A DNA stretch of 64,000 nucleotides from Glutamicibacter arilaitensis Re117 (GTDB lineage: Bacteria; Actinomycetota; Actinomycetes; Actinomycetales; Micrococcaceae): positions 2,852,001 through 2,916,000 of the forward strand of contig NC_014550.1 in NCBI RefSeq assembly GCF_000197735.1, in the 5' to 3' direction. Numbering within the stretch: position 1 is the stretch's first letter; the number at the start of each line of letters is the position of its first letter. The notes under the pieces are model-generated. The model did no database searches and had not been told where the DNA came from. It saw nothing but the letters and a program-made list of their open reading frames with translations. Below are positions 23,711 through 31,535 of the stretch, piece after piece. The position numbers and the translations under genes are program-made.

Positions 23711-24640
23711 ATGATCGGAGTTCTGGAAGGCTTCTCCATCATCTGGGTCGTGATCCTGGTGGGCTATCTGGTAGGCCGCACCGGGGTGCTGGGCCAACAA
23801 GGCCGCCACGTGCTCAGCCGTGTGACCTTCTTCGTGGCAAGTCCCGCGCTGCTGTTCACGACCCTGGCCGATTCCGACCCGGCTTCCGTGCTCGGGCCGA
23901 TGCTCTGGGTGGCCGCCCTTTCTGCGGCCCTCACCGCTGTGGCCTATTACCTTGTCACCGCCGGGCTGCTGCGGCGTCCGGCGTCGGAAAGCATCATCGC
24001 GGCGATGTCCGCCTCCACGGTGAATTCCGCCAACCTGGGTCTGCCCATTGCCCTGTACGTGCTCGGCGACATGGCCTATGCGGCCCCGATCATCCTCTTC
24101 CAGCTGGCCCTCTACCAGCCGATCAACCTGGCCATGCTCGATGCGACTACCTCCCGGCACCGCACCACCCCGATCGCACTGCTGCTGGCCACCGCCAAGA
24201 ACCCGATGATCATCGGCTCGCTGCTGGGCCTGGTCGTGGCGCTGACCGGCATCGAACTGCCCTCGATGGTCCTTGAGCCGATCGAGCTGATTGCCGGCGC
24301 TTCGATTCCTGCGATGCTCATGGCCTTCGGCATCTCGCTGGTGGGATCCAAGCCGCTGGAAAAGAAGTCGGGCCGCCGCGCCGATGTCCTCATTGCTAGC
24401 GCGGCCAAGCTGCTGGTGCATCCGCTATTGGCGTGGGTGCTGGCCTACTGGGTCTTCAATTTGCGCGGCGAGTTGCTGGTCGCTTCGGTGATTATGGCCG
24501 GCCTGCCCACCGCGCAGAATATTTTTGTGACGGCCATGCGCTACGAACATGGAGTGACCATCGCCAAGGATACGGTGCTGATCACCACCATTTGCGCCAT
24601 CCCGCTGATGATGGTGCTGGCCATCGTGCTTGGAATTTAG
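23711..24640 (+). CDS. AEC family transporter (auxin efflux carrier type)
   Basis: 309 residues, about 10 helices in two halves, typical of AEC/BASS-fold carriers. Recognisable segments are RVTFFVASPALLFTTLA near the N-terminus, SASTVNSANLGLPIALYVLG in the middle, and ASVIMAGLPTAQNIFVTAMRYEHG near the end. The family moves small organic acids or similar solutes; the substrate is unknown. ATG 23711 has AAAGGAG 6 nt upstream, which rules out the longer GTG frame. Confidence 0.88.
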   Translation: MIGVLEGFSIIWVVILVGYLVGRTGVLGQQGRHVLSRVTFFVASPALLFTTLADSDPASVLGPMLWVAALSAALTAVAYYLVTAGLLRRPASESIIAAMSASTVNSANLGLPIALYVLGDMAYAAPIILFQLALYQPINLAMLDATTSRHRTTPIALLLATAKNPMIIGSLLGLVVALTGIELPSMVLEPIELIAGASIPAMLMAFGISLVGSKPLEKKSGRRADVLIASAAKLLVHPLLAWVLAYWVFNLRGELLVASVIMAGLPTAQNIFVTAMRYEHGVTIAKDTVLITTICAIPLMMVLAIVLGI

Positions 24641-24725
24641 CGTAACTTTCAACTGCTGGAATAAGCGCCTATCACTAGAGTGTTCTATGGACGACACCTT
24701 TTTCCGCTCCCCTAGTGAGGTCACC

Positions 24726-25553
24726 ATGAAGCGCACTGCACCACTGCTGGCTACTGCCGCCATTCTCGCCCTGTCACTGAGCGCCTGCGGCTCCTCAGGC
24801 TCATCGACCTCGGCCAGCGAATCCGGAGGCACCGAAGGTTCAGCTGAAACCGGAGCCACCTTGAAGAAGGTCCAGGATTCCGGGGTGCTGACCGTTGGCA
24901 CCGAGGGAACCTACCGCCCATTCTCCTTCCATGAAGGCGATGAGCTGACCGGCTACGACGTTGAAGTCATCGAGGCCGTCGGCGAGAAGATGGGCGTCGA
25001 GGTCAAGTTCCAGGAAACCCAGTGGGACGCGATCTTCGCCGGCCTGGACGCCGGACGTTTCGATGTTATCGCCAACCAGGTCTCCATCAACCCGGAGCGT
25101 GAAGAGAAGTACCTGTTTTCCGAGCCTTATACGGTCTCCACCGGCGTGGTGGTGACCAAGAGCGATAACAGCGACATCACTTCTTTCCAGACGCTGAAGG
25201 GCAAGACCACCGCCCAGTCGCTGACCAGCAACTTCTATGAGACCGCCAAGGATGCCGGCGCAAAGGTCGAGCCGGTTGAAGGCTGGGCCCAGTCGATCAC
25301 CCTGCTCAAGCAGGGACGTGTCGATGCGACCGTCAACGACAAGCTGACTTTCTTGGACGCGCAGAAGACCAACCCGGACGACAGCATCAAGATCGCTGCC
25401 GAATCCGAAGAGCAGAGCAAGTCCGCAGTTGCGCTGCGTAAGGACTCCCCCGAATTGGCCAAGGCCATCGATTCTGCCTTGGAGGAACTGCGCGCGGACG
25501 GTGAACTGGCAAAGATCTCCGAGAAGTACTTCGGCGAGGACGTCAGCAAGTAG
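24726..25553 (+). CDS. Amino-acid ABC transporter substrate-binding lipoprotein
   Basis: 275 residues. The signal peptide ends in a lipobox (LSLSACGSSGS), then a Ser/Gly linker and a type II periplasmic-binding domain (VGTEGTYRPFSFHEGDELTGYDVEV, GRFDVIANQVSINPERE). The last features resemble cystine-binding proteins (TcyA/FliY branch), so L-cystine or another polar amino acid is likely. It is anchored to the outer face of the membrane and feeds the permease at 25625. ATG 24726 with GAGG upstream is chosen; an upstream in-frame ATG at 24687 would put 13 residues before the signal. Confidence 0.9.
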   Translation: MKRTAPLLATAAILALSLSACGSSGSSTSASESGGTEGSAETGATLKKVQDSGVLTVGTEGTYRPFSFHEGDELTGYDVEVIEAVGEKMGVEVKFQETQWDAIFAGLDAGRFDVIANQVSINPEREEKYLFSEPYTVSTGVVVTKSDNSDITSFQTLKGKTTAQSLTSNFYETAKDAGAKVEPVEGWAQSITLLKQGRVDATVNDKLTFLDAQKTNPDDSIKIAAESEEQSKSAVALRKDSPELAKAIDSALEELRADGELAKISEKYFGEDVSK

Positions 25554-25570
25554 CAAACTCTATAAGTAGA

Positions 25571-25600
25571 CTGGCTCCACACGTACACGCGTGGAGCCAG
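25571..25600 (+). terminator. Intra-operon hairpin between binding protein and permease
   Basis: CTGGCTCCAC-loop-GTGGAGCCAG, a perfect 10-bp stem, 17 nt after the binding-protein stop. It has no T run and probably acts as a partial terminator or mRNA stabiliser that keeps the binding protein in excess. Confidence 0.6.
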
Positions 25601-25624
25601 CCTCATTTGCGTCAAAGGTAGTCC

Positions 25625-26290
25625 ATGGATTCGAAATGGCAGTTACTACTCGACTCGCTCGGGCCCTTAGCGCTCGGTGCGATTACCGCAACGATTCCGC
25701 TGGCCTTGGTCAGCATGGCGCTGGGCTTGCTCATCGCCTTGCTGATGGCGTTGATGCGGATCAGCAAGAACCGCGTGATTTCCTCAATTGCCCGGGTATA
25801 CATTTCGATCATCCGCGGCACCCCGCTGCTGGTTCAGCTGTTCGTGATCTTCTACGGCATGCCCTCGGTAGGGCTGACCATCGACCCGTGGCCCAGCGCC
25901 ATCATCGCGTTCAGCTTGAACATCGGCGGCTACGCGGCTGAAATCATCCGCGCCGCGATCCTCTCGGTGCCTCAGGGCCAATGGGAAGCCGGCTACACCC
26001 TGGGCATGTCGCGCACCCGCACCCTGTACCGGCTGATCTTGCCCCAAGCTACCCGGGTGGCGGTGCCGCCGCTGTCCAACTCCTTCATCTCCCTGGTCAA
26101 GGACACCTCGCTGGCCTCCACGATCCTGGTCACCGAAATGTTCCGCAAAGCCCAGGAAATCACCGCTTCGACCTATGAGTTCCTACTGCTCTACTGCGAA
26201 GCGGCCGCCATCTACTGGGTGATCTGCCTGGTGCTCTCGGCCCTGCAGAACTCTGTTGAAGGAAGGCTCGAAAAGTATGTCGCCAAGTAA
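25625..26290 (+). CDS. Amino-acid ABC transporter permease
   Basis: 221 residues, about five helices, HisM/GlnP type. Contains the family segment IIRGTPLLVQLFVIFYG and the EAA loop (EAGYTLGMSRTRTLYRLILPQA) that docks the ATPase. It forms the membrane channel for the adjacent binding protein. The last 14 nt overlap the ATPase gene, so translation is coupled. Confidence 0.93.
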   Translation: MDSKWQLLLDSLGPLALGAITATIPLALVSMALGLLIALLMALMRISKNRVISSIARVYISIIRGTPLLVQLFVIFYGMPSVGLTIDPWPSAIIAFSLNIGGYAAEIIRAAILSVPQGQWEAGYTLGMSRTRTLYRLILPQATRVAVPPLSNSFISLVKDTSLASTILVTEMFRKAQEITASTYEFLLLYCEAAAIYWVICLVLSALQNSVEGRLEKYVAK

Positions 26291-27041
26291 CCCGCTGCTC
26301 AGCGTCACCGGCCTGCAGAAGGCCTTCGGCGAGAACCAAGTGCTCAAGGGCATCGACTTCACCGTTCATTCCGGTGAAGTAGTTGCACTGATTGGGCCTT
26401 CAGGCTCAGGCAAAACCACTGCACTGCGTTGCCTGAACGGCTTGGAAATCGCCGATGCCGGAACTGTTGGCTTCACCGGCGGCCCGGAAGTTTCCTTCAG
26501 CGCCGGACTGAAGCCCAAGACCGCCCAGATCCTGCGCAGCCGTTCGGCCATGGTGTTCCAAGGACACCACCTCTTCCCGCATCTGACCGTGCTGCAAAAC
26601 GTGAGCATCGGCCCCATCGAGGTGCAAAAGCGCCCCAAGGACCAGGTGCTGGCCGAAGCTAAGAAGCTGCTGGCCCGGGTGGGCCTTGAAGCCAAAGCCG
26701 ATGCCTACCCCAACTCGCTCTCCGGCGGCCAGCAGCAACGCGTGGGCATCGTGCGCGCACTGATGCAGCAACCGGACCTGTTGCTCTTCGACGAACCCAC
26801 TAGTGCACTGGATCCCGAGCTGGTCGGGGAAGTTCTCACAGTCATCAAGGAATTGGCCCAAGAAGGCTGGTCCATGGTGCTGGTTACTCACGAGCTGGCC
26901 TTCGCCCGCGATGTGGCAGACACCGTGGTGTTCATGGATGGCGGAGTGGTCGTGGAGACTGGCCCGGCTTCCCAGGTGCTCAGCACCCCGGCTAATACCC
27001 GAACCCAAGCATTCGTACAACGTCTTTTGCACCCGTTCTAA
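26277..27041 (+). CDS. Amino-acid ABC transporter ATP-binding protein
   Basis: 254 residues. Walker A GPSGSGKTT, Q-loop region VFQGHHLFPHLTVLQN (His rather than the common Gln-Phe pair), signature LSGGQQQRVGIVRAL, Walker B LLLFDEPTSALDP and switch His (VTHELAFARDVAD). It energises the polar amino-acid importer. ATG 26277, with GGAAGG 11-16 nt upstream, lies inside the permease end. Confidence 0.94.
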   Translation: MSPSNPLLSVTGLQKAFGENQVLKGIDFTVHSGEVVALIGPSGSGKTTALRCLNGLEIADAGTVGFTGGPEVSFSAGLKPKTAQILRSRSAMVFQGHHLFPHLTVLQNVSIGPIEVQKRPKDQVLAEAKKLLARVGLEAKADAYPNSLSGGQQQRVGIVRALMQQPDLLLFDEPTSALDPELVGEVLTVIKELAQEGWSMVLVTHELAFARDVADTVVFMDGGVVVETGPASQVLSTPANTRTQAFVQRLLHPF

Positions 27042-27047
27042 AACCAA

Positions 27048-27053
27048 TAGAGT
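27048..27053 (+). promoter_or_regulatory. Candidate -10 box for the HerA-like gene
   Basis: TAGAGT is exactly 6 nt before the ATG at 27060 and 6 nt after the upstream ABC ATPase stop; there is no Shine-Dalgarno. This would allow leaderless expression separate from the ABC operon. Confidence 0.35.
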
Positions 27054-27059
27054 GAGATC

Positions 27060-28589
27060 ATGACCCAGGAAACGAATTCTTTGCTGACCGGCCTCATCGA
27101 GGGCTACGACTTCGAGTCTGAGTGCTTGGAGCTCGGGGCCGCACTGATCGACGGGAAGCCCGAGCCAAGCGCCCAGGTGCGCTTGCCCCTGAAGATGCTC
27201 AACCGCCACGGCTTGATCGCCGGTGCGACCGGTACCGGCAAGACCGTGACCCTGCAGACCATGGCCGAGCAGCTCTCTGTCGCCGGTGTTCCGGTTTTCC
27301 TCGCCGATATCAAGGGCGACCTGACCGGCCTGGCGCAATCAGCCAGCTCCTCGGAAAAGCTCACTGCCCGTCTGGCCGAGCTGGGCCATGAGTTCACCCC
27401 GCGCACCAACCCGGTGGAATTCCTTGCCCTGGGCGAAGGAGAAGGAGTGCCGGTTCGCGCCAGCGTCGACGCCTTCGGCCCGATCTTGCTTGCACGCGTC
27501 CTGGAACTGAATGAAACCCAGGAAGAGTGCCTGCAGCTGATCTTCCACTACGCCGACTCCCACCAGCTGCCACTAGATGACCTCAGCGATCTGAAAGCAG
27601 TGATCAGCTTCCTGCTCAGCGAAGAAGGCGCCGAAGCCCTCAAGGAACTAGGCGGCGTATCATCTTCCACCGCTTCGGTGATCCTGCGAGGCATCACCAT
27701 CATGCAGACCCAGGGCCTGGATCAGTTCTTCGGCCAGCCCGAGTTCGACACCGCGGACTTCCTGCAGATCCGCGACGGTGCAGGGGTCATCAACATCCTG
27801 GAACTGCCTTCGGTCAGCGCCCAGCCGATGCTTTTCTCCACCTTCCTCATGTGGCTTTTGGCCGACCTGTTCGAAGACCTGCCCGAGGCCGGCGACCTGG
27901 ACAAGCCCAAGCTGGTGTTCTTCCTCGACGAAGCCCACCTGCTGTTCAAGGATGCGACCAAGGCATTCACTGATGCCATCATCAACACTGTACGGCTGAT
28001 CCGCTCCAAGGGCGTCGGGCTGTTCTTCATCACCCAGTCCCCTACCGACCTGCCCGATGAGGTGCTCGGCCAGCTGGGCAACCGCGTCCAGCATGCGATG
28101 CGCGTGTTCACCGCCAAGGACCAAAGCGCACTGAAGCAGATCATCAAGACCTTCCCTCAAGGCCAGCTGGATCTGAATGAGGCGCTGACCCAGGCCGGTG
28201 TCGGCGAGGCTGTGGTGACGGTCCTGAACGAAAAGGGTGCACCTACCCCGGCCGCTTGGACCAAGATGACTTCCCCGGGATCCAACATCGGTCCGGCCAG
28301 CGAGCAAGTGATGACCCAGGTGCGAGGCACTTCAACCCTTGCTGGGCAGTATGCGGCCGCGGTAGATCGGGATTCTGCGCGTGAAATGCTCGAAGCAAAG
28401 GCAGCGCAGTCCGCACCAGCTCCAGCGCCAGTTCCTGAATCGGCGCCGCAGCCGCGCCGGCAATCCGCTCCTCAGCGACGGTCTTCCAAGGAAGAGAATC
28501 CGATGATGGACATGGCAATGGATGCCGCCAAGGTGATTGGTCGGGAACTGATTCGCGGCTTCTTTGGCAATCGCAAGCGCCGCCGTTAA
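27060..28589 (+). CDS. HerA-like helicase/ATPase (DUF853 family)
   Basis: 509 residues. FtsK/HerA-type ATPase with Walker A GATGTGKT (55-62), Walker B FFLDEAH (Asp290-Glu291) and sensor-like region FFITQSPTDLPDEVLGQLGNRVQHAMR. The DUF853 family (YjgR-like) is widespread and its DNA or other substrate is not settled. The C-terminal ~80 residues are Pro/Ala/Gln-rich, ending in a basic GNRKRRR tail. A diverged copy of the last 24 codons and the following ~85 nt is found at 28983-29138. Confidence 0.9.
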   Translation: MTQETNSLLTGLIEGYDFESECLELGAALIDGKPEPSAQVRLPLKMLNRHGLIAGATGTGKTVTLQTMAEQLSVAGVPVFLADIKGDLTGLAQSASSSEKLTARLAELGHEFTPRTNPVEFLALGEGEGVPVRASVDAFGPILLARVLELNETQEECLQLIFHYADSHQLPLDDLSDLKAVISFLLSEEGAEALKELGGVSSSTASVILRGITIMQTQGLDQFFGQPEFDTADFLQIRDGAGVINILELPSVSAQPMLFSTFLMWLLADLFEDLPEAGDLDKPKLVFFLDEAHLLFKDATKAFTDAIINTVRLIRSKGVGLFFITQSPTDLPDEVLGQLGNRVQHAMRVFTAKDQSALKQIIKTFPQGQLDLNEALTQAGVGEAVVTVLNEKGAPTPAAWTKMTSPGSNIGPASEQVMTQVRGTSTLAGQYAAAVDRDSAREMLEAKAAQSAPAPAPVPESAPQPRRQSAPQRRSSKEENPMMDMAMDAAKVIGRELIRGFFGNRKRRR

Positions 28590-28677
28590 TACGCTCACGT
28601 TGCAGCGCGCCGTTGACTGCCCTATGCCGGAAACCGGGTGGCCTGGCAGCAGATGAGCACTAGTGCATGACGAATTC
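28518..28677. repeat. Imperfect direct repeat, copy A (herA 3' end and downstream)
   Basis: Matches 28983-29138. It covers the last 24 codons of the HerA-like gene and the sequence up to 28677, including the shared tract GTTAATACGCTCACGTT. Differences in the coding part are mostly at third codon positions. Confidence 0.8.
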
Positions 28678-28704
28678 CCCAAATACCGGGGCCGAAGAGG
28701 AAAT

Positions 28705-28938
28705 ATGCTGGCGAAAATGAAGAACTACTGGATCATCGCACTGGCCGCCAGCCTGACCGCCCTGGTCTGCGGCGGGGTGGCGCTATTCAACGCGGGCGTC
28801 ATGATTGACGAAAATAACGTGCAAAACATCATGATTACCCCGCTGTGGTTCATCTTCGGCCTCGGCATTCTCGGGACTGTCATCGCGCTGCCCGGATGGG
28901 CCGCCAGTAGAAACAACGCCAGCTCAAGAGTTGGCTAA
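28705..28938 (+). CDS. Small two-helix membrane protein of unknown function
   Basis: 77 residues: helix 1 about 8-28 (IIALAASLTALVCGGVALF), a short loop GVMIDENNVQN, helix 2 about 43-63, polar C-terminus. No family recognised. Start ATG 28705 has GAAGAGG 5-11 nt upstream. The gene sits between the two copies of the herA-tail repeat, so it may have arrived by an insertion or recombination event. Confidence 0.65.
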   Translation: MLAKMKNYWIIALAASLTALVCGGVALFNAGVMIDENNVQNIMITPLWFIFGLGILGTVIALPGWAASRNNASSRVG

Positions 28939-28982
28939 ATGGTTGATGATCGGCGCAAAGGCAATTGGTACCGCACCGGGTG

Positions 28983-29138
28983 ATGGATGCGGCCAAGGTG
29001 ATTGGATGGGAGAAGAGTGGCGGCTTCTTCGGCAACCGCAAATGCCGCCGCCGTTAATACGCTCACGTTTCAGCACGCCGTTTACTGCCTCGGGGCGGAA
29101 ACCAGATAGCCTAGCTACTGATGAACACTCGTAATTCC
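28983..29138. repeat. Imperfect direct repeat, copy B (herA 3' remnant)
   Basis: In frame with copy A it reads MDAAKVIGWEKSGGFFGNRK then CRRR and a stop, against MDAAKVIGRELIRGFFGNRK then RRR in the intact gene. Several codons differ only synonymously (GCC/GCG, GGT/GGA, TTT/TTC, AAT/AAC), suggesting a remnant of a once-functional diverged homologue. Homology continues across the stop to the start region of the gene at 29121. Confidence 0.75.
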
Positions 29139-30143
29139 AAGCCGATCTCCGCTGCCCGACTAGCCCTGCGCTGGGCTCTGGCCGCAATGGTTGTGATTGT
29201 TCTGGTCTTAGCCGGAACGATTCTTGCCAACCGTACCCTCTTCTCCCCTCAGCACCAGGTGCAAGCCTTGCAGCAGCTGCTGGCCCAGGGCGAAGGCGCC
29301 AAGGCCTTGGGCTTGATGCAGGCCAAGGTCCCAGCCGGCGATGCGGTTGCCCTGAACGGGGAGGTCCTGAAGCGGACCCAGGCCGGAATTACGGATTTCA
29401 CCACCGATGAGGCCCAGCCGGTAGAGGGCGAGGACCAGTTGCGCACCGTCACCGCGCATTACAAAGCCGACGGCGTCCAGAAGGAATCGAGCTACACGCT
29501 GCGCCACGACGGCAAGTCGTGGTTGCTCTTCGACAAGTGGGTTTTCGCGCCGAGCACGCTGCCTACAGTGAGCATCAAAGCCAACACGGTCAACGAGGTC
29601 ACGGTCAACGAACAGAAGATCCCGCTGGCTGCCGGAGTGAGCACCCTTCCGGTTTTCTATCCTTCGATCCTCGATGCGAGCTTCAGCACCAAGAACTTTG
29701 CCGCCGATACCCGCGGCATGGTGGTCACCAAGCCGGCCAAGGAACCGGTAGAAATCGCATTGCAGACCAAGCCGACCAAGGAATTCATCGCGGCCATCAA
29801 CGCCAAGGTCAAGAGCTACCTCGATAAGTGCGTCAGCGAACAGGTCCTGATGCCAGCTGGCTGCCCCTTCGCGTACACCACTTCGGCGCGCGTTAATCCG
29901 GCCACCATTGACTGGTCCATCGCAAAGTACCCAACCATTGAAGTGAACTACTACAACGGCGCCTGGGTGCTCTCCCCGCTCACCACCTCCGCCACCTTGA
30001 CCTTGACCGAGCAGGATCTGCGGACCGGAGCCAAGGAAAAGAAGACGGTCAAGGACGAATATTCCTTCACTGCCAAGCTGACTACCAGTACCACCGAAGT
30101 TTCGGTGCGCCCGGTAGCCGATGGCGAACAGGTTGCCGGCTAG
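29121..30143 (+). CDS. Membrane-anchored extracytoplasmic protein of unknown function
   Basis: 340 residues. A single N-terminal signal-anchor (about 16-38, MVVIVLVLAGTIL) is followed by a ~300-residue exported region with beta-rich character and two cysteines about 10 apart (DKCVSEQVLMPAGCPF), which may form a disulphide. It is similar in layout to actinobacterial zinc-ribbon-less 'TcaA/YvbJ-like' anchored proteins, but I do not recognise a specific family. Its TAG stop overlaps the stop of the convergent MFS gene. Confidence 0.7.
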   Translation: MNTRNSKPISAARLALRWALAAMVVIVLVLAGTILANRTLFSPQHQVQALQQLLAQGEGAKALGLMQAKVPAGDAVALNGEVLKRTQAGITDFTTDEAQPVEGEDQLRTVTAHYKADGVQKESSYTLRHDGKSWLLFDKWVFAPSTLPTVSIKANTVNEVTVNEQKIPLAAGVSTLPVFYPSILDASFSTKNFAADTRGMVVTKPAKEPVEIALQTKPTKEFIAAINAKVKSYLDKCVSEQVLMPAGCPFAYTTSARVNPATIDWSIAKYPTIEVNYYNGAWVLSPLTTSATLTLTEQDLRTGAKEKKTVKDEYSFTAKLTTSTTEVSVRPVADGEQVAG

Positions 30144-31390
30144 CGTCCGAGCATTTCGCGGAACTGGCTGCGCAGCGGCACCGCGTTGGTCTTGAACTTC
30201 TGCCAGACCAGCAGCGCGACCAAGCTGGCAGCCAGTGACAGCCCAGCCCCAATGCTCACGGCAACCTGGATTCCAAAGAGCTCGGCGAACCAGCCGATCA
30301 GCGGCGAGCCAATGGGCGTACCGCCCATCACCACCATCAGATACAGCGAGAGCACCCGCGCCCGGTATTGCGGCGGCACCGAGGTCTGCACCATGGTGTT
30401 GCAGCTGTTCAAGAAAGTCAGCGACCCCAGTCCCACCGGGATCAGTATCAGCGCAAAGGCAATGTAGTTGGGCATCCACGCGCTGCTGACACCGGCAACG
30501 CCGAAGAATACTCCTCCGCCGATCAGGTAGCGCCAGCGCGGCGCCGAACGCCGTGCGGCCAGCAGCGCACCGCCGAAGGTGCCCACGGCCATGATGGAGC
30601 CCAGGATCCCGTACTCCCCTGCACCTACGCCGTAGACCTCGGTGGCCATCAGCGCATTGGTCATCTGGAAGTTCAGCCCGAAGGTGCCGATCACTCCGGC
30701 TAGGAAGAAGATGAGCATCAGGTCCTTGCGGTTCTTCACGTAGGCGAAGCCCTCGCGCACCTGTCCCCTGGCGCGGGCAACCGGCTTGGACGGGTTCAGT
30801 GCTTCCTTGCGCATGAACACCAGCGAGGAAATCACCGCCAAGAATGAGCCGCCGTTGATCAGGAACGCCGGTCCGGTGCCCACCAGTGCGATCACTGCAC
30901 CGGCCACGCCAGGACCTGCCAGACGGGCTAAATTGAAGTTGGCGCTGTTCAACGCGACCGCGTTGGCCAGGTGCGTGCCGGGAACCACTTCGGAAACGAA
31001 GGCCTGGCGGGCTGGGGCGTCGAAGGCCGCGCCGATGCCCAGCATCGTGGCCAGCACGTAGACATGCCACAGCTGTGCGGTGCCGGTGACGACCAGCAGG
31101 CCCAGGATCACCGCGCACAGTCCCATGAAGCTTTGGGTGAAGATCAGCAGCTTGCGCTTGTTGAAGCGGTCTGCGATCAGACCGGCATAGGGTCCCAGCA
31201 GCAGTACGGGCACGAATTGCAGGCCGGTGGTGATGCCGGTGGCTACCGCGTCGTGGTCGGTCAGTTCGGTGAGCACCAGCCAGTCCTGGGCTACGCGCTG
31301 CATCCAGGTGCCGATGTTGGAGACCAGGGCACCGATCACCCACAACCGGTAATTCGGTACTTCCAGTGCACTGAACATTTTTGACGACAT
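30140..31390 (-). CDS. MFS transporter (drug/efflux type, EntS-like)
   Basis: About 416 residues, 12 helices. Contains NYRLWVIGALVSNIGTWMQRVAQDWLV and the loop GLIADRFNKRKLL, a hallmark of the MFS_3 (EntS/enterobactin exporter-like) group, whose members export siderophores or drugs. Substrate unknown. ATG 31390 is used; an in-frame TTG at 31396 is closer to the GGAGGG Shine-Dalgarno and may be the real start. Stop codon overlaps that of the convergent gene at 30143 through a shared CTAG. Confidence 0.88.
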   Translation of the reverse strand: MSSKMFSALEVPNYRLWVIGALVSNIGTWMQRVAQDWLVLTELTDHDAVATGITTGLQFVPVLLLGPYAGLIADRFNKRKLLIFTQSFMGLCAVILGLLVVTGTAQLWHVYVLATMLGIGAAFDAPARQAFVSEVVPGTHLANAVALNSANFNLARLAGPGVAGAVIALVGTGPAFLINGGSFLAVISSLVFMRKEALNPSKPVARARGQVREGFAYVKNRKDLMLIFFLAGVIGTFGLNFQMTNALMATEVYGVGAGEYGILGSIMAVGTFGGALLAARRSAPRWRYLIGGGVFFGVAGVSSAWMPNYIAFALILIPVGLGSLTFLNSCNTMVQTSVPPQYRARVLSLYLMVVMGGTPIGSPLIGWFAELFGIQVAVSIGAGLSLAASLVALLVWQKFKTNAVPLRSQFREMLGR

Positions 31391-31492
31391 GAACAATTGC
31401 CGGATCCCTCCGGCGCCTCCCGCACACCAGTCTAGCCACCTGGACGGAAAATTGCTGAGGTTTCCTCAGATTCCTGCGCGCCGCCGGATACG

Positions 31493-31524
31493 CCAAAGGC
31501 GCACCATTTCTGGTGCGCCTTTGG
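31493..31524 (-). terminator. Terminator hairpin after the thioredoxin-NHL gene
   Basis: CCAAAGGCGCACCA-tttc-TGGTGCGCCTTTGG, a perfect 14-bp stem with a tetraloop, 12 nt beyond the stop at 31536. Confidence 0.85.
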
Positions 31525-31535
31525 TTTCGTGCGAG

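Noticed and set aside
23567..23711. tRNA-Gly as an integration site of an island
   Set aside because: No integrase gene and no repeat of the tRNA 3' end found downstream in the window.
28983..29056. Copy B of the herA tail as a separate small gene
   Set aside because: It has a start and stop in frame (24 codons) but no SD, and it matches only the very end of a known ATPase, so it is a remnant and not a gene.
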